The position numbers were made by a program, and so were the translations under genes. DNA of 64,000 bases from Thalassococcus_A lentus (lineage in GTDB: Bacteria > Pseudomonadota > Alphaproteobacteria > Rhodobacterales > Rhodobacteraceae). Of the stretch, positions 17,065 to 25,589 are shown piece by piece. Location: the NCBI RefSeq assembly GCF_028023555.1, contig NZ_JAQIOY010000003.1, positions 62,001-126,000 of the forward strand, read 5' to 3'. The notes beneath the pieces were generated by a model that worked only from the letters and a program-made list of their open reading frames with translations, ran no database searches and was not told the origin of the DNA. How positions within the stretch are numbered: position 1 is the first letter of the stretch; each line of letters opens with the position of its first letter.

Positions 17065-18744
17065 ATGGCTAATGCAACTATGGAAGAATTCGAAGCCCTC
17101 CTGAACGAGAGCCTCGAAATGGACACACCCGAAGAAGGGTCTGTTGTCAAAGGTAAGGTCATCGCAATCGAAGCGGGACAAGCCATCATCGACGTCGGCT
17201 ACAAAATGGAAGGCCGTGTCGAACTCAAAGAATTCGCAAATCCCGGTGAAGCGCCCGAAATCGCTGTTGGCGATGAGGTAGAAGTCTTCCTTCGTTCGGC
17301 TGAAAACGCCCGCGGCGAAGCTGTCATCTCGCGTGAGATGGCGCGTCGTGAAGAAGCCTGGGATCGTCTGGAAAAGGCCTATGCCGACGATGCACGCGTC
17401 GAAGGCGCGATCTTCGGCCGCGTCAAAGGTGGCTTCACAGTCGACCTCGGCGGCGCCGTAGCCTTCCTGCCCGGCTCGCAAGTTGACGTGCGCCCCGTGC
17501 GCGACGCTGGCCCGCTCATGGGTCTGAAGCAGCCATTCCAGATCCTCAAGATGGACCGTCGCCGTGGCAACATCGTTGTTTCGCGCCGTGCGATCCTCGA
17601 AGAGAGCCGTGCCGAACAGCGCGCCGAAGTCATTGCCAACCTCACCGAAGGTCAGGCTGTGGACGGTGTCGTCAAGAACATCACCGAATACGGTGCCTTC
17701 GTCGACCTTGGTGGCGTAGACGGCCTTCTGCACGTAACCGACATGGCATGGCGCCGTGTGAACCACCCCTCCGAGATCCTCACGATCGGCGAGACGGTCA
17801 AGGTTCAGGTTATCAAGATCAACAAAGACACGCACCGCATCAGCCTCGGCATGAAGCAGCTGCAGGAAGATCCATGGGATCTGGTTGGCGCCAAGTACCC
17901 ACTGTCGTCGGTCCACAAAGGTCGCGTGACCAACATCACCGATTACGGTGCATTTGTTGAGCTCGAGCCCGGTGTTGAAGGTCTGGTTCACGTCTCCGAG
18001 ATGTCTTGGACCAAGAAGAACGTGCACCCCGGCAAGATCGTTTCCACCTCGCAGGAAGTGGACGTCATGGTTCTGGAAATCGACGGCTCCAAGCGCCGCG
18101 TTTCCCTTGGTCTCAAGCAGACCCAGCGCAACCCATGGGAAGTGTTTGCAGAAACACACCCCGAGGGCACGCAGGTCGAAGGCGAAGTCAAGAACATCAC
18201 CGAATTCGGTCTGTTCATCGGCCTCGAAGGCGAGATCGACGGTATGGTTCACCTCTCCGACCTCAGCTGGGATCAGCGCGGCGAAGAAGCCATCCAGGAA
18301 TACCGCAAGGGCGACATGGTTCAGGCCGTTGTCTCCGAAGTGGACGTTGAGAAAGAGCGTATCTCGCTCTCGATCAAGAACCTGGGCGGCGACAAGTTCG
18401 CGGACGCGGTTGGCGGCGTAAAGCGCGGCTCCGTGATCACCGTCGAAGTGACCGCAATCGAAGATGGTGGCATCGAAGTGGAATACGAAGGCATGAAGTC
18501 CTTCATCCGCCGCTCCGATTTGTCGCGTGACCGTGCCGAGCAGCGCCCAGAGCGCTTCAACACCGGTGACAAGGTCGACGTGCGCGTCACCAACATCGAC
18601 TCCAAGACCCGTCGTCTGGGTCTGTCGATCAAGGCACGCGAGATCGCAGAAGAGAAAGAGGCCGTCGAACAGTTCGGTTCCTCCGACTCCGGCGCATCGC
18701 TCGGCGATATCCTTGGCGCAGCTCTGAAGGGCGGCGACGAGTAA
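17065..18744 (+). CDS. rpsA: 30S ribosomal protein S1
   Basis: A 559-residue S1 protein with six tandem S1 RNA-binding domains, the same size as in E. coli (557). Domains 3-6 are the obvious ones, each with the pattern G-x-V-x-N-I-T-x-[YF]-G-A-F-V-[DE]-L and a V-H-[VL]-[ST]-[ED]-[ML] strand. It docks on the small subunit and unwinds mRNA during initiation. Codon use is strongly biased toward C-ending codons, which leaves a 647-codon open frame on the other strand that is not a gene. No ihfB follows, unlike in many proteobacteria. Confidence 0.97.
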   Translation: MANATMEEFEALLNESLEMDTPEEGSVVKGKVIAIEAGQAIIDVGYKMEGRVELKEFANPGEAPEIAVGDEVEVFLRSAENARGEAVISREMARREEAWDRLEKAYADDARVEGAIFGRVKGGFTVDLGGAVAFLPGSQVDVRPVRDAGPLMGLKQPFQILKMDRRRGNIVVSRRAILEESRAEQRAEVIANLTEGQAVDGVVKNITEYGAFVDLGGVDGLLHVTDMAWRRVNHPSEILTIGETVKVQVIKINKDTHRISLGMKQLQEDPWDLVGAKYPLSSVHKGRVTNITDYGAFVELEPGVEGLVHVSEMSWTKKNVHPGKIVSTSQEVDVMVLEIDGSKRRVSLGLKQTQRNPWEVFAETHPEGTQVEGEVKNITEFGLFIGLEGEIDGMVHLSDLSWDQRGEEAIQEYRKGDMVQAVVSEVDVEKERISLSIKNLGGDKFADAVGGVKRGSVITVEVTAIEDGGIEVEYEGMKSFIRRSDLSRDRAEQRPERFNTGDKVDVRVTNIDSKTRRLGLSIKAREIAEEKEAVEQFGSSDSGASLGDILGAALKGGDE

Positions 18745-18770
18745 TCGTCTGCACTTATGAAAATCAGAAA

Positions 18771-18798
18771 AGGCCCCGCAGAAATGCGGGGCCTTTTT
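18771..18798 (+). terminator. Intrinsic terminator after rpsA
   Basis: A perfect 10-bp stem AGGCCCCGCA / TGCGGGGCCT with a GAAA loop is followed by TTTT. Confidence 0.9.
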
Positions 18799-18814
18799 CG
18801 ATGAGACCACAACC

Positions 18815-18844
18815 TTGGGCCCGAAACCCCGCGAATTTTATAAC
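18815..18844 (+). promoter_or_regulatory. Possible promoter for pheT
   Basis: TTGGGC and TATAAC are spaced by 18 bases just after the rpsA terminator. An inverted repeat GGGCCA / TGGCCC (18847-18867) follows within the presumed leader. The -35 match is partial. Confidence 0.3.
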
Positions 18845-18983
18845 TGGGGCCAGACTTTGATTGGCCCGACCGCACAGTCTGCGGCTGCAGTAGAATTGCC
18901 GGCTTGTCGCAGCCTCTTTTCACCTTCCCGCCGATCCGGTAAGGACTGCGCAACCAACGCATCCAACCCGAAGGCCAAGTCGC

Positions 18984-21380
18984 ATGAAATTCACCCTATC
19001 GTGGCTGAAAGACCATCTGGACACCACCGCATCGGTCGATGAAATCGCCGAAGCCCTGACCGATCTGGGCCTCGAAGTCGAAGGCGTGGAAAATCCGGGG
19101 GCCAAGCTGGCCAAGTTTACGCTGGCCAAGGTGGTTCATGCCGAACAGCACCCTGATGCAGACCGTCTGCGGGTCTGCCGTGTGGAGACAGATGAAGGCG
19201 AAAAGCAAATTGTTTGCGGCGCTCCAAACGCACGCGCGGGAATCACGGTCGTTTTGGCCAAACCTGGTGACTATGTCCCCGGCATCGACGTGACACTGTC
19301 GGTTGGCAATATTCGCGGTGTGGAAAGCCACGGTATGATGGCGTCAGAGCGCGAGCTGGAGCTGTCTGATGAGCACGACGGCATCATTGAATTGCCCTCT
19401 GGCGAAGTTGGTCAGAAATTCACCGATTGGCTTGCGGAAAACGATCCAGCCAAGGTTGATCCTGTGATCGAAATCGCCATTACGCCGAACCGCCCGGACG
19501 CGCTGGGCGTTCAGGGCATCGCCCGCGATCTTGCGGCGCGCGGATTGGGGACGCTGAAATCACAGGACTCCAAATCGGTTGAAGCGTCCTTTGCTGCACC
19601 TCTATTGGTCCACATCGACGATGACACTCTTGATGGTTGCCCGGTCTTTTGCGGCCGCGTCATTCGTGGTGTCAAAAATGGCCCGAGCCCGGCCTGGCTG
19701 CAGGATCGGTTGCGCGCCATTGGGCTGCGCCCGATCAATTTCCTGGTCGATGTGACGAACTTCTTCACCTACGATCGCAATCGCCCTTTGCACGTCTTTG
19801 ACATGGCCAAGGTCAGTGGTGATCTGCGCGTGCATCGCGCGGCGGGCGGTGAAGAACTTCTGGCGCTGGACGGCAAGACCTACACTTTGCAGGCAGGCCA
19901 GATGGTCATTTCCGATGAGAACGGTCCGGAAAGCCTTGCCGGGATCATGGGGGGTGAAGAAACCGGTTGTCAGGACGACACCACCGATGTGTTCGTTGAA
20001 AGCGCCTATTGGGACCCTGTGCAGATTGCCTACACGGGCCGGGCGCTCAAGGTCAATTCTGATGCGCGGTACCGGTTTGAACGTGGTGTCGACCCGGCCT
20101 TTACCTCGACCGGCCTCGATCTGGCAGTCAGCATGATCCTTGATGTTGCGGGCGGCGAGGCATCCGAAATGATCGTCGCGGGCGAAGTGCCTGACGTGTC
20201 GAGGGCCTACAAACTGGATGCCAAGCGCGTCATCTCGCTGGTTGGTATGGAGATCCCTGAGGCAGAGCAGCGTCAGACACTGACGGCCTTGGGTTTCAGA
20301 ATGGAAGGCACCATGGCGCATGTCCCCAGCTGGCGGCCTGACGTGCTGGGCGAGGCGGACCTCGTCGAAGAGGTTGCGCGCGTTGCGTCCTTGACCAAGC
20401 TGCAGGGCGTTCCACTTGCGCGCGTCCAAGCCGGTGTTCCGCGTCCGATCCTGTCTCCGATGCAAAAGCGCGAACAGATTGCCCGGCGTACGGCCGCAGC
20501 GCTCGGCTACAACGAATGCGTGACCTATAGCTTTATCGACAGCAAAGCGGCTGAACTGTTCGGCGGCGGCGACGATGCGACCATGCTCGCCAACCCGATC
20601 AGCTCGGAAATGAGCCATATGCGTCCGGCCCTTTTGCCTGGGCTGTTACAAGCCGCTGCACGCAATCAGGCGCGCGGCTACATGGATATGGCCCTTTTCG
20701 AAGTGGGCGCCGCATTCCACGGAGGCGAGCCAGAAGAACAGCACCTGCTGATTTCAGGCCTTTTGGTCGGGCGCACTGGCCCGAAGGATGTTCATGGGGC
20801 ATCGCGGCCCGTTGATCTCTATGATGCCAAAGCCGACGCAGAAGCTGTGCTTTCGGCCATCGGTGCACCTGCCAAGATGCAGATCCTGCGCGGCGCCAAC
20901 GAATGGTGGCACCCCGGACGCCATGGCAAGATGTGCCTTGGCCCTAAAAAAGTGCTGGGTATCTTTGGCGAACTGCACCCCAAAGTGCTGCGCGAACTGG
21001 ATGTGAAGGGCCCTGCGGTTGCCTTTACGATCTGGCCAGAGGAAGTGCCACTACCCAGAAAGAGCGGGGCCAGCCGCGGTGCGATGGTCATGAGCGATCT
21101 GCAGGCTGTCGAGCGTGATTTTGCCTTTGTTGTGAACGATGACGTGCAGGCATTGGATCTGATGAACGCGGCTGCAGGTGCGGACAAAGCGCTGATCGAA
21201 GACGTCCGTTTGTTCGACGAATTCATTGGTGGGTCGTTGGGTGAGGGCAAGAAGTCTCTGGCGATTACGGTGCGTCTGCAACCATCGGACAAAACGCTGA
21301 AGGAAAAAGATATTGAGGCTGTCGCTGCCAAGATTATCGAAAAGGTAGGCAAGGCCACAGGTGGCGTGCTGCGCGGGTAA
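18984..21380 (+). CDS. pheT: Phenylalanine-tRNA ligase beta subunit
   Basis: A 798-residue PheT of full length. The N-terminal MKFTLSWLKDHLDT start, the tRNA-binding OB fold (about residues 45-150), the B3/B4 editing region, the B5 domain and the C-terminal anticodon-binding FDX domain (from about residue 705) are all present. It pairs with PheS to charge tRNA-Phe and to hydrolyse mischarged Tyr-tRNA. pheS is not adjacent; only rpsA lies directly upstream. It ends at a strong bidirectional terminator. Confidence 0.96.
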   Translation: MKFTLSWLKDHLDTTASVDEIAEALTDLGLEVEGVENPGAKLAKFTLAKVVHAEQHPDADRLRVCRVETDEGEKQIVCGAPNARAGITVVLAKPGDYVPGIDVTLSVGNIRGVESHGMMASERELELSDEHDGIIELPSGEVGQKFTDWLAENDPAKVDPVIEIAITPNRPDALGVQGIARDLAARGLGTLKSQDSKSVEASFAAPLLVHIDDDTLDGCPVFCGRVIRGVKNGPSPAWLQDRLRAIGLRPINFLVDVTNFFTYDRNRPLHVFDMAKVSGDLRVHRAAGGEELLALDGKTYTLQAGQMVISDENGPESLAGIMGGEETGCQDDTTDVFVESAYWDPVQIAYTGRALKVNSDARYRFERGVDPAFTSTGLDLAVSMILDVAGGEASEMIVAGEVPDVSRAYKLDAKRVISLVGMEIPEAEQRQTLTALGFRMEGTMAHVPSWRPDVLGEADLVEEVARVASLTKLQGVPLARVQAGVPRPILSPMQKREQIARRTAAALGYNECVTYSFIDSKAAELFGGGDDATMLANPISSEMSHMRPALLPGLLQAAARNQARGYMDMALFEVGAAFHGGEPEEQHLLISGLLVGRTGPKDVHGASRPVDLYDAKADAEAVLSAIGAPAKMQILRGANEWWHPGRHGKMCLGPKKVLGIFGELHPKVLRELDVKGPAVAFTIWPEEVPLPRKSGASRGAMVMSDLQAVERDFAFVVNDDVQALDLMNAAAGADKALIEDVRLFDEFIGGSLGEGKKSLAITVRLQPSDKTLKEKDIEAVAAKIIEKVGKATGGVLRG

Positions 21381-21412
21381 TTCGCCCAGCTGACAGGCCG
21401 TCAGACGCAAAC

Positions 21413-21455
21413 AAAAAGCCCCGCGCTCAGGTTGTTCTGTGCGCGGGGCTTTTTT
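21413..21455. terminator. Bidirectional terminator between pheT and ABC exporter gene
   Basis: An 11-bp stem AAGCCCCGCGC / GCGCGGGGCTT has A-runs on the left and TTTTTT on the right, serving both converging genes. Confidence 0.9.
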
Positions 21456-21480
21456 GTCCTGTTTCGACTGAAGTGCTGGA

Positions 21481-23280
21481 CTACTCGGCGGCCACGCCGT
21501 CAGTAAACTGCAACCGGGCAAGCCGTGCATAAAGCCCACCTTCGGCAACCAGCGCATCGTGTTCGCCTGTGGCGACGACGCGTCCCTGATCCATGACGAT
21601 AATCCGGTCCGCTTTTTTCACCGTCGCAAGGCGGTGCGCGACGATCACGGTGGTCCGCCCCTGCGCCAATGTATCTACTGCGGCCTGAACCGCCCGTTCA
21701 CTTTCGGCATCCAAAGCCGAGGTCGCCTCGTCCAGCAGCAGGATTGGCGCATCGCGCAGGATTGCCCGCGCAATTGCGACGCGCTGTTTCTGACCACCGG
21801 ACAGCATCACACCGCGTTCCCCCAGCCAGGTGTCATAGCCTTCTGGAAGGTCGGACAGGAATTCGTGCGCAGCCGCTGCCTGTGCGGCGGCCATGATCTC
21901 TGCGTCGCTGGCATCCGGACGGCCAAAGCGGATGTTGTCCCGAGCCGAGGCGGCAAAGATGACCGGGTCTTGTGGGACCAATGCGATGTGACGGCGGAAA
22001 TCCTGCCGGGCCATGTCGGTCAGCGCGTGCCCGTCGATTCGCACCGCGCCACTTTGCGGGTCATAGAACCGCTGGATCATCTGAATGACGGTTGTCTTGC
22101 CAGCGCCAGACGGGCCGACCAGCGCTACGGTTTCCCCCGGCTCGATTGTCAAATCAACGGCATCCAATGCCGCGACGTCGGGTCGGGATGGATAGGTGAA
22201 GCCGACGTTGTCAAAACTGATCTCACCCCGAACCGGGCTGGGCAATGTCTTGGGCTGTGCGGGGTCTTGCACGGTGTCTTCGGCATTAAGCAATTCGACC
22301 AGCCGTTCGGTTGCACCTGCGGCGCGCTGGAGTTCCCCGAACACTTCGGACAGGGCCGCGACAGCGCCTGCGACCATGACCGAATAGATCACAAACTGAA
22401 TCAATGTCCCCGCCGTCATGCCGCCCGCGCGCACATCCCAGGCACCGATCCAAAGCACGCCGACTATGCCGGTGAACACGAGGAAAATAACGATGGCCGT
22501 CATCAGTGCCCGTGTCCAAATGCGGCGTCGCGCGGCATCAAAACTCTTTTCGGTTACTTCTGAAAACGCGCCCTTCGAAATGGCCTCGTGGGTGTAAGCT
22601 TGAACGGTTTGTACCGAAGTCAGCGCCTCTGATGCGTTGCCCGAACTCTGTGCGATCCAGTCTTGGTTCTCGCGGCTCAGCACGCGCAAACGCCGGCCTA
22701 GAACGAGGATCGGAACGATCACAGCGGGCACGATTAGCAAAACCAAACCCGTGAGTTTCGCAGAGGTGAACAGCATCAAGACCAAGCCACCAATGAAAAG
22801 CAGCACATTGCGCAAAGCGATGGAAATGGACGATCCGATCACCGAGAGGATCAACGTGGTGTCCGTTGTAATCCGGCTCAGAACCTCGCCTGTCATGGTG
22901 CGTTCAAAAAATGCGGGCGACAGGGAAATCACGCGGTCAAATGTTGCCTTGCGGATGTCTGCGACTACCCGCTCGCCAAAACGCGTGACCAGCGCGTAGC
23001 GCAACGCAGTGCCCAACGCGAGCGCCGCCGCAATGGCGAGGGCGGCCCCAAAGTACAAGTTCAGCAATTCGCCGGATTTGACGTTAAAATTATCAACCAC
23101 CCGTCGAACCGCCAAAGGCAGGATCAATGAGATACAGGCTGTCGCCACCAAAGCGAGAATCGCCGCTGCCATCAGCGCGCGGTACGGCTTCATGAATGGC
23201 CAGAGCGCAGAGAGCGATCCCAGCTTACGGGATTTTTCCCGCTCTTCGGTTGCGTGCGCCGCAGCGTCTCCTCGGGCCAT
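21481..23280 (-). CDS. ABC exporter, fused permease and ATPase
   Basis: A 599-residue half-transporter: an N-terminal six-helix exporter domain (about residues 30-330) and a C-terminal nucleotide-binding domain. The Walker A GPSGAGKTT, the signature LSGGQKQR, the Walker B ILLLDEATSALD and the switch IVAHRL are intact. It resembles the MsbA/BmrA group of lipid or drug exporters and should work as a homodimer in the inner membrane. The substrate cannot be read from the sequence. It is a single-gene unit on the minus strand. Confidence 0.92.
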   Translation of the reverse strand: MARGDAAAHATEEREKSRKLGSLSALWPFMKPYRALMAAAILALVATACISLILPLAVRRVVDNFNVKSGELLNLYFGAALAIAAALALGTALRYALVTRFGERVVADIRKATFDRVISLSPAFFERTMTGEVLSRITTDTTLILSVIGSSISIALRNVLLFIGGLVLMLFTSAKLTGLVLLIVPAVIVPILVLGRRLRVLSRENQDWIAQSSGNASEALTSVQTVQAYTHEAISKGAFSEVTEKSFDAARRRIWTRALMTAIVIFLVFTGIVGVLWIGAWDVRAGGMTAGTLIQFVIYSVMVAGAVAALSEVFGELQRAAGATERLVELLNAEDTVQDPAQPKTLPSPVRGEISFDNVGFTYPSRPDVAALDAVDLTIEPGETVALVGPSGAGKTTVIQMIQRFYDPQSGAVRIDGHALTDMARQDFRRHIALVPQDPVIFAASARDNIRFGRPDASDAEIMAAAQAAAAHEFLSDLPEGYDTWLGERGVMLSGGQKQRVAIARAILRDAPILLLDEATSALDAESERAVQAAVDTLAQGRTTVIVAHRLATVKKADRIIVMDQGRVVATGEHDALVAEGGLYARLARLQFTDGVAAE

Positions 23281-23392
23281 TCAGCCTCCTGTTCCTTGCA
23301 TTAAGCTGTTTTGCCATGCCAGCGCAGGGCGTCAAGGCTCAGGATTGCCGCGCCCGGGTTGAAGCGTACGAAATTGGATGTTCTGGGAGGAT

Positions 23393-23466
23393 TGGAGCGG
23401 GCGACGGGAATCGAACCCGTATCTCTTGCTTGGAAGGCAAGGGTCTTACCATTACACAACGCCCGC
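23393..23466 (-). tRNA. tRNA-Gly, anticodon TCC
   Basis: The minus strand folds as a standard tRNA. The acceptor stem GCGGGCG / CGCCCGC is perfect, the anticodon stem is CTTGC / GCAAG with loop CTTCCAA (anticodon TCC), and the T arm carries GGTTCGATTCC. The discriminator is U and the CCA end is encoded. It reads GGA and, with wobble, GGG codons. Confidence 0.97.
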
Positions 23467-23476
23467 GCTGCGCGCA

Positions 23477-23505
23477 GAATTAGGACAGCGCCGCGCCGGG
23501 GTCAA
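23477..23505 (-). promoter_or_regulatory. Predicted promoter of the tRNA-Gly gene
   Basis: On the minus strand TTGACC and TAATTC are separated by 17 bases, with the -10 element 10 bases before the tRNA 5' end. The element lies just past the stop of the upstream SRAP gene. Confidence 0.7.
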
Positions 23506-23520
23506 GCAGATCGGGGAACT

Positions 23521-24186
23521 TCATGCGTCAATCGGTGCGCAAAGCGCCGCACCACTGGCCCGATTGGAATTCACCTCGGTTCCGACGCGATAAAACGACA
23601 GGGCATTCTCGGCGGCCGCGGTCATCAGAGTGGCTGCGCCATGCCCTTCCTCGCCCAGCCATTTCGCCCAATCCGGTTCTTTGAGGATAACCGGCATTCG
23701 ATGATGAATCTGGGACATGGTCTGATTTGCGGTGCAGGTCACGATAGCGCAGGTTCTCAAGGACTGGCCATCGCGTTCCCAATCCTGCCAGACCCCGGCA
23801 AAGACCAGCGGATCATCTTGTTCTGGAAAGATGTACCACGGCAGCCGGTTGCCTTCCTCGTCTTTTGTCCATTCGTAAAAACCGGTGGCCGGGATCAAAC
23901 AACGTCTTTCGCGGCAGGCGGCCTTGAATGCTGGTTTCTCTGCAATCGTTTCACTGCGTGCGTTGATCAGTAGAGGGCCCGCATTGGTTGCCTTGTACCA
24001 GTGCGGCAGGAAGCCCCAGCGCATCGGCGCAAGACGTCTTTGGTCGCCCTGAATGCTGATTGTATGGACGAGATTGGTGGGGCAGACATTGTAATTTGGC
24101 ACGTCAGGAAGATCATTCGCAGGCTGTGCCGAAAACAGTTGGGCCATTGCATCGCTTGGCAATGTCACTGCAAATCGTCCGCACAT
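23521..24186 (-). CDS. SRAP family protein (YedK/HMCES-like), abasic-site crosslinking
   Basis: A 221-residue SOS response-associated peptidase. The catalytic Cys2 (MCGRF), Asn75 (LLINARSET), Glu105 (TGFYEW) and His161 (IHHRMP) match the active-site set of E. coli YedK (C2, N75, E105, H160). These proteins form a stable thiazolidine link to abasic sites in single-stranded DNA and protect them. It starts 12 bases after the methyltransferase gene, so the two are probably cotranscribed. Confidence 0.93.
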   Translation of the reverse strand: MCGRFAVTLPSDAMAQLFSAQPANDLPDVPNYNVCPTNLVHTISIQGDQRRLAPMRWGFLPHWYKATNAGPLLINARSETIAEKPAFKAACRERRCLIPATGFYEWTKDEEGNRLPWYIFPEQDDPLVFAGVWQDWERDGQSLRTCAIVTCTANQTMSQIHHRMPVILKEPDWAKWLGEEGHGAATLMTAAAENALSFYRVGTEVNSNRASGAALCAPIDA

Positions 24187-24198
24187 CGGGCTGATCTC

Positions 24199-25398
24199 CT
24201 ACACACGTTTGCCCAGATCAGAATAAAGCATCAGGCCCCAATCACAGAGTTCTTTTTCGACCGGGGTCCACAAGGCTCCGAATGCGAGGGTATCCAATCC
24301 CGCCGCCTGTGCGATCTGCGACAGATCCCGGCGCCCGTCGATAGCAGCGATCAAGGGGGCGGCACGTTTGGGCAGGCGAAGGTTGGCCTGAGCTTCCTTC
24401 ATGCGGACCGGGATCGGTTTGCCTTGGGCGACGGCCTGAGCCAAGGCTTTGGGCTGCACGCCGCGCAGATGCGGGATAACGGTCCGTTTGCGGCCGTTGG
24501 CAATAGGCGTTTTGTCGTCGGCGGGCAGGGCGTAGCCAACCTGAACGCGGATCGTTCCACGCAGCTTTTCCGCGATGGCCATGGCCACTGCATCGCGCAT
24601 GGTATCAGGCCGATCGGTCATTCGGGCCAAATCGTACAGAGCGGGCGTTGCAAAGCTTTGTAGGCGCCAACCGGTCTGGTCCAATACGTCCAGAAGTTCG
24701 CTAACCGAATAAGAGCGGTCCTGCCCATGTAGAAGCAGATCGTAGAACCCGGCGTCTGATGCGTGATGGTCACCAAGATTGATATTCGCTTTGAACGGAT
24801 GTCCATCGGGCAGAGCCTCTACGATGGATTTTGCAGCGTCCAAGCGTCCCTGGGGCGGCAATCCGTCAAAGAGCGCGCCAAAAGCCTCTTGCAGAGGATA
24901 AACCCCTGACCGGCCATAGGGCGCGTAGACCATGAATCCAAGGCCGCCGCCGGGGGCCAAGGCCGCGCGTAAGGCTGCGAAACCTGCGGCGGGGTCGGGC
25001 AGATGATGCAGCACACCGCAGCAATCAATGTAGTCGAATTGCCCATAGTCCGAAGCATTCAGCAAAGAACCGGTGTGAAAGGAGATGCCTTTCAGACCTC
25101 TTGCCTTGGCACGGGCCTTTGCCACGGCGCGGGAGGCTTTGGACAGATCAACATATGTGATCTCAAAGGGTTTGCCTGCAGAGGTCAGAACCTGGGCCAG
25201 TTGGATCAGTCCATCGCCAGTGCCACCGCCAGCCACAAGTGCGCGCAGGGGTTTTGACCAATCCCGCCGGCCGCCCCACAGGAAATGATCCATTTCGAGC
25301 GGATGAGAAGGAGATCCCATAATCAGCCGTTTCGCTTCGTCCTTGGGATCGCGTTCCGGGTACGGAAAGGCTTCGTATTGTTGCTGGACCGTGACCAT
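24199..25398 (-). CDS. Class I SAM-dependent methyltransferase
   Basis: A 399-residue protein. An N-terminal QQQYEAFPYPERDP segment precedes a methyltransferase fold with motif I LVAGGGTGDGLIQLA (near residue 55) and DYIDCCGVLHHLPDP as the motif IV region. The C-terminal 200 residues are of unknown function. The ATG at 25398 has an AGGAG ribosome site and is preferred over the upstream in-frame start at 25455. The methyl acceptor cannot be named. Linkage to the SRAP gene is probably only shared transcription. Confidence 0.82.
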   Translation of the reverse strand: MVTVQQQYEAFPYPERDPKDEAKRLIMGSPSHPLEMDHFLWGGRRDWSKPLRALVAGGGTGDGLIQLAQVLTSAGKPFEITYVDLSKASRAVAKARAKARGLKGISFHTGSLLNASDYGQFDYIDCCGVLHHLPDPAAGFAALRAALAPGGGLGFMVYAPYGRSGVYPLQEAFGALFDGLPPQGRLDAAKSIVEALPDGHPFKANINLGDHHASDAGFYDLLLHGQDRSYSVSELLDVLDQTGWRLQSFATPALYDLARMTDRPDTMRDAVAMAIAEKLRGTIRVQVGYALPADDKTPIANGRKRTVIPHLRGVQPKALAQAVAQGKPIPVRMKEAQANLRLPKRAAPLIAAIDGRRDLSQIAQAAGLDTLAFGALWTPVEKELCDWGLMLYSDLGKRV

Positions 25399-25509
25399 GC
25401 GTGCTCCTGTCAGTGTGCGGACAGTGCCGCAGAGGGCAGGGCGGTTCAAGGGCAAGGGCCGGCATCTGGTAGGGGCCAGCCGGTTTTTGATGGTTGCTTG
25501 CGCCTCCCG

Positions 25510-25537
25510 AAAAAAGGGGGGCGAATTTCGCCCCCCT
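25510..25537 (-). terminator. Intrinsic terminator after acyl-CoA synthetase gene
   Basis: A 10-bp stem AGGGGGGCGA / TCGCCCCCCT with a three-base loop; read on the minus strand it is followed by TTTTTT. Confidence 0.88.
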
Positions 25538-25589
25538 TCGCTTTGTCCCCAAGGTGAATTCCGGAGCGCAGGTCCCGGAATATTCCAGA

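Noticed and set aside
16867..18810. 647-codon open frame on the minus strand across rpsA
   Set aside because: It is a mirror of the strongly biased codon use of rpsA, and its protein has no family pattern or ribosome site.
21559..22563. 334-codon plus-strand frame in the ABC exporter gene
   Set aside because: Antisense to the intact nucleotide-binding domain.
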